A DNA stretch of 5,296 nucleotides, taken from positions 1 to 5,296 of the forward strand of contig JAKAPO010000185.1 of assembly GCA_021807065.1 (NCBI GenBank), in the 5' to 3' direction. The notes beneath the pieces were generated by a model, which ran no database searches, had not been told where the DNA came from, and saw nothing but the letters and a program-made list of their open reading frames with translations. Made by a program: the position numbers and the translations under genes. Of this stretch, positions 5,088-5,296 are shown piece after piece; within the stretch, counting starts at the first letter, position 1; each line of letters begins with the position of its first letter. This DNA is from a bacterium (GTDB lineage Bacteria > Vulcanimicrobiota > Vulcanimicrobiia > Vulcanimicrobiales > Vulcanimicrobiaceae).

Positions 5088-5296
5088 GATTGCGGTTCCT
5101 TTTCGAGTAGCGCTTGCAACGAACGGACGTGGGCGATCATGCGCTCGCGGCCGAGCGACGTGAGGCGATAACGCGAGTGCGGGCGCCGGTCGACGAACAG
5201 CTTCTCTTCCTCGACGTAGCCGCTCTCGACGAGTTTTCCGAGATGCGCGCTAAGATTGCCGTTGGTCGTACCGACGGATTTTTGGAGCTCGCTAAA
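5084..5296 (-). CDS. Winged-helix transcriptional regulator (HTH_34/MarR-like), N-terminus missing
   Basis: The minus strand is open from the right edge to TGA at 5086-5084, giving 70 residues with no start in the window. They read as the end of a winged-helix domain: a recognition-helix region (TTNGNLSAHLGKLVESGYVE), a charged beta-wing (FVDRRPHSRYRLT) and a terminal helix (GRERMIAHVRSLQALLEK). This pattern is characteristic of small one-domain regulators of the HTH_34 type. These are usually about 100 residues, so about 30 residues are probably off-window. Its TGA overlaps the hydrolase GTG as GTGA, so the two are probably co-transcribed and coupled. By analogy with such regulators beside ABC exporters, it probably controls this operon. 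The operator and promoter would lie beyond the right edge. Confidence 0.88.
   Translation of the reverse strand, partial: FSELQKSVGTTNGNLSAHLGKLVESGYVEEEKLFVDRRPHSRYRLTSLGRERMIAHVRSLQALLEKEPQS

Overview
The window is a high-GC bacterial segment. Shine-Dalgarno (SD) sites are clear and the genes are packed with 4-11 base overlaps. Secreted proteins with conserved FGL/PGA/WKNP motifs beside BAAT-type hydrolases and DrrA-like exporters loosely recall Candidatus Eremiobacterota (WPS-2) or another poorly sampled soil phylum. That placement is a low-confidence inference, because no marker gene is present.

Layout: two plus-strand genes (2-367, cut by the left edge, and 501-1007) encode paralogous small secreted proteins of unknown function. 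They converge on a minus-strand operon that fills the rest of the window. Read in its own direction from the right edge, the operon encodes: a winged-helix regulator (5084 to beyond 5296, partial); an exported BAAT-C/dienelactone-hydrolase-type alpha/beta hydrolase (4074-5087); a truncated ABC ATPase (3748-4077); a four-helix membrane protein (3341-3739); a chimeric, internally deleted hydrolase without its nucleophile (2680-3348); an intact DrrA-type ABC ATPase (1793-2683); and an ABC-2 permease (1030-1803).

The main feature is a 585-bp ungapped direct repeat, about 94% identical by hand count: copy 1 at 2389-2973, copy 2 at 3783-4367, offset 1394. Each copy covers the 3' third of a hydrolase gene and the 5' third of an ABC ATPase gene. 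Between the copies lies an 809-bp unique block (2974-3782) carrying the membrane-protein gene and the 5' part of a divergent hydrolase. The one full-length hydrolase lies outside one repeat and the one full-length ATPase outside the other. A crossover between the repeats would therefore delete 1394 bp and leave a simple operon of regulator, hydrolase, ATPase and permease. The present arrangement looks like a Campbell-type or duplicative insertion into such an operon, with two broken genes as scars.

Functional reading (inference): the regulator probably controls an exported esterase/thioesterase-like enzyme made together with an ABC-2 exporter of unknown substrate. The small membrane protein is an intact passenger of the inserted block. 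No RNA gene, CRISPR array or transposase is visible. No stretch above 300 bases lacks a gene; the only sizeable intergenic gap is 368-500.
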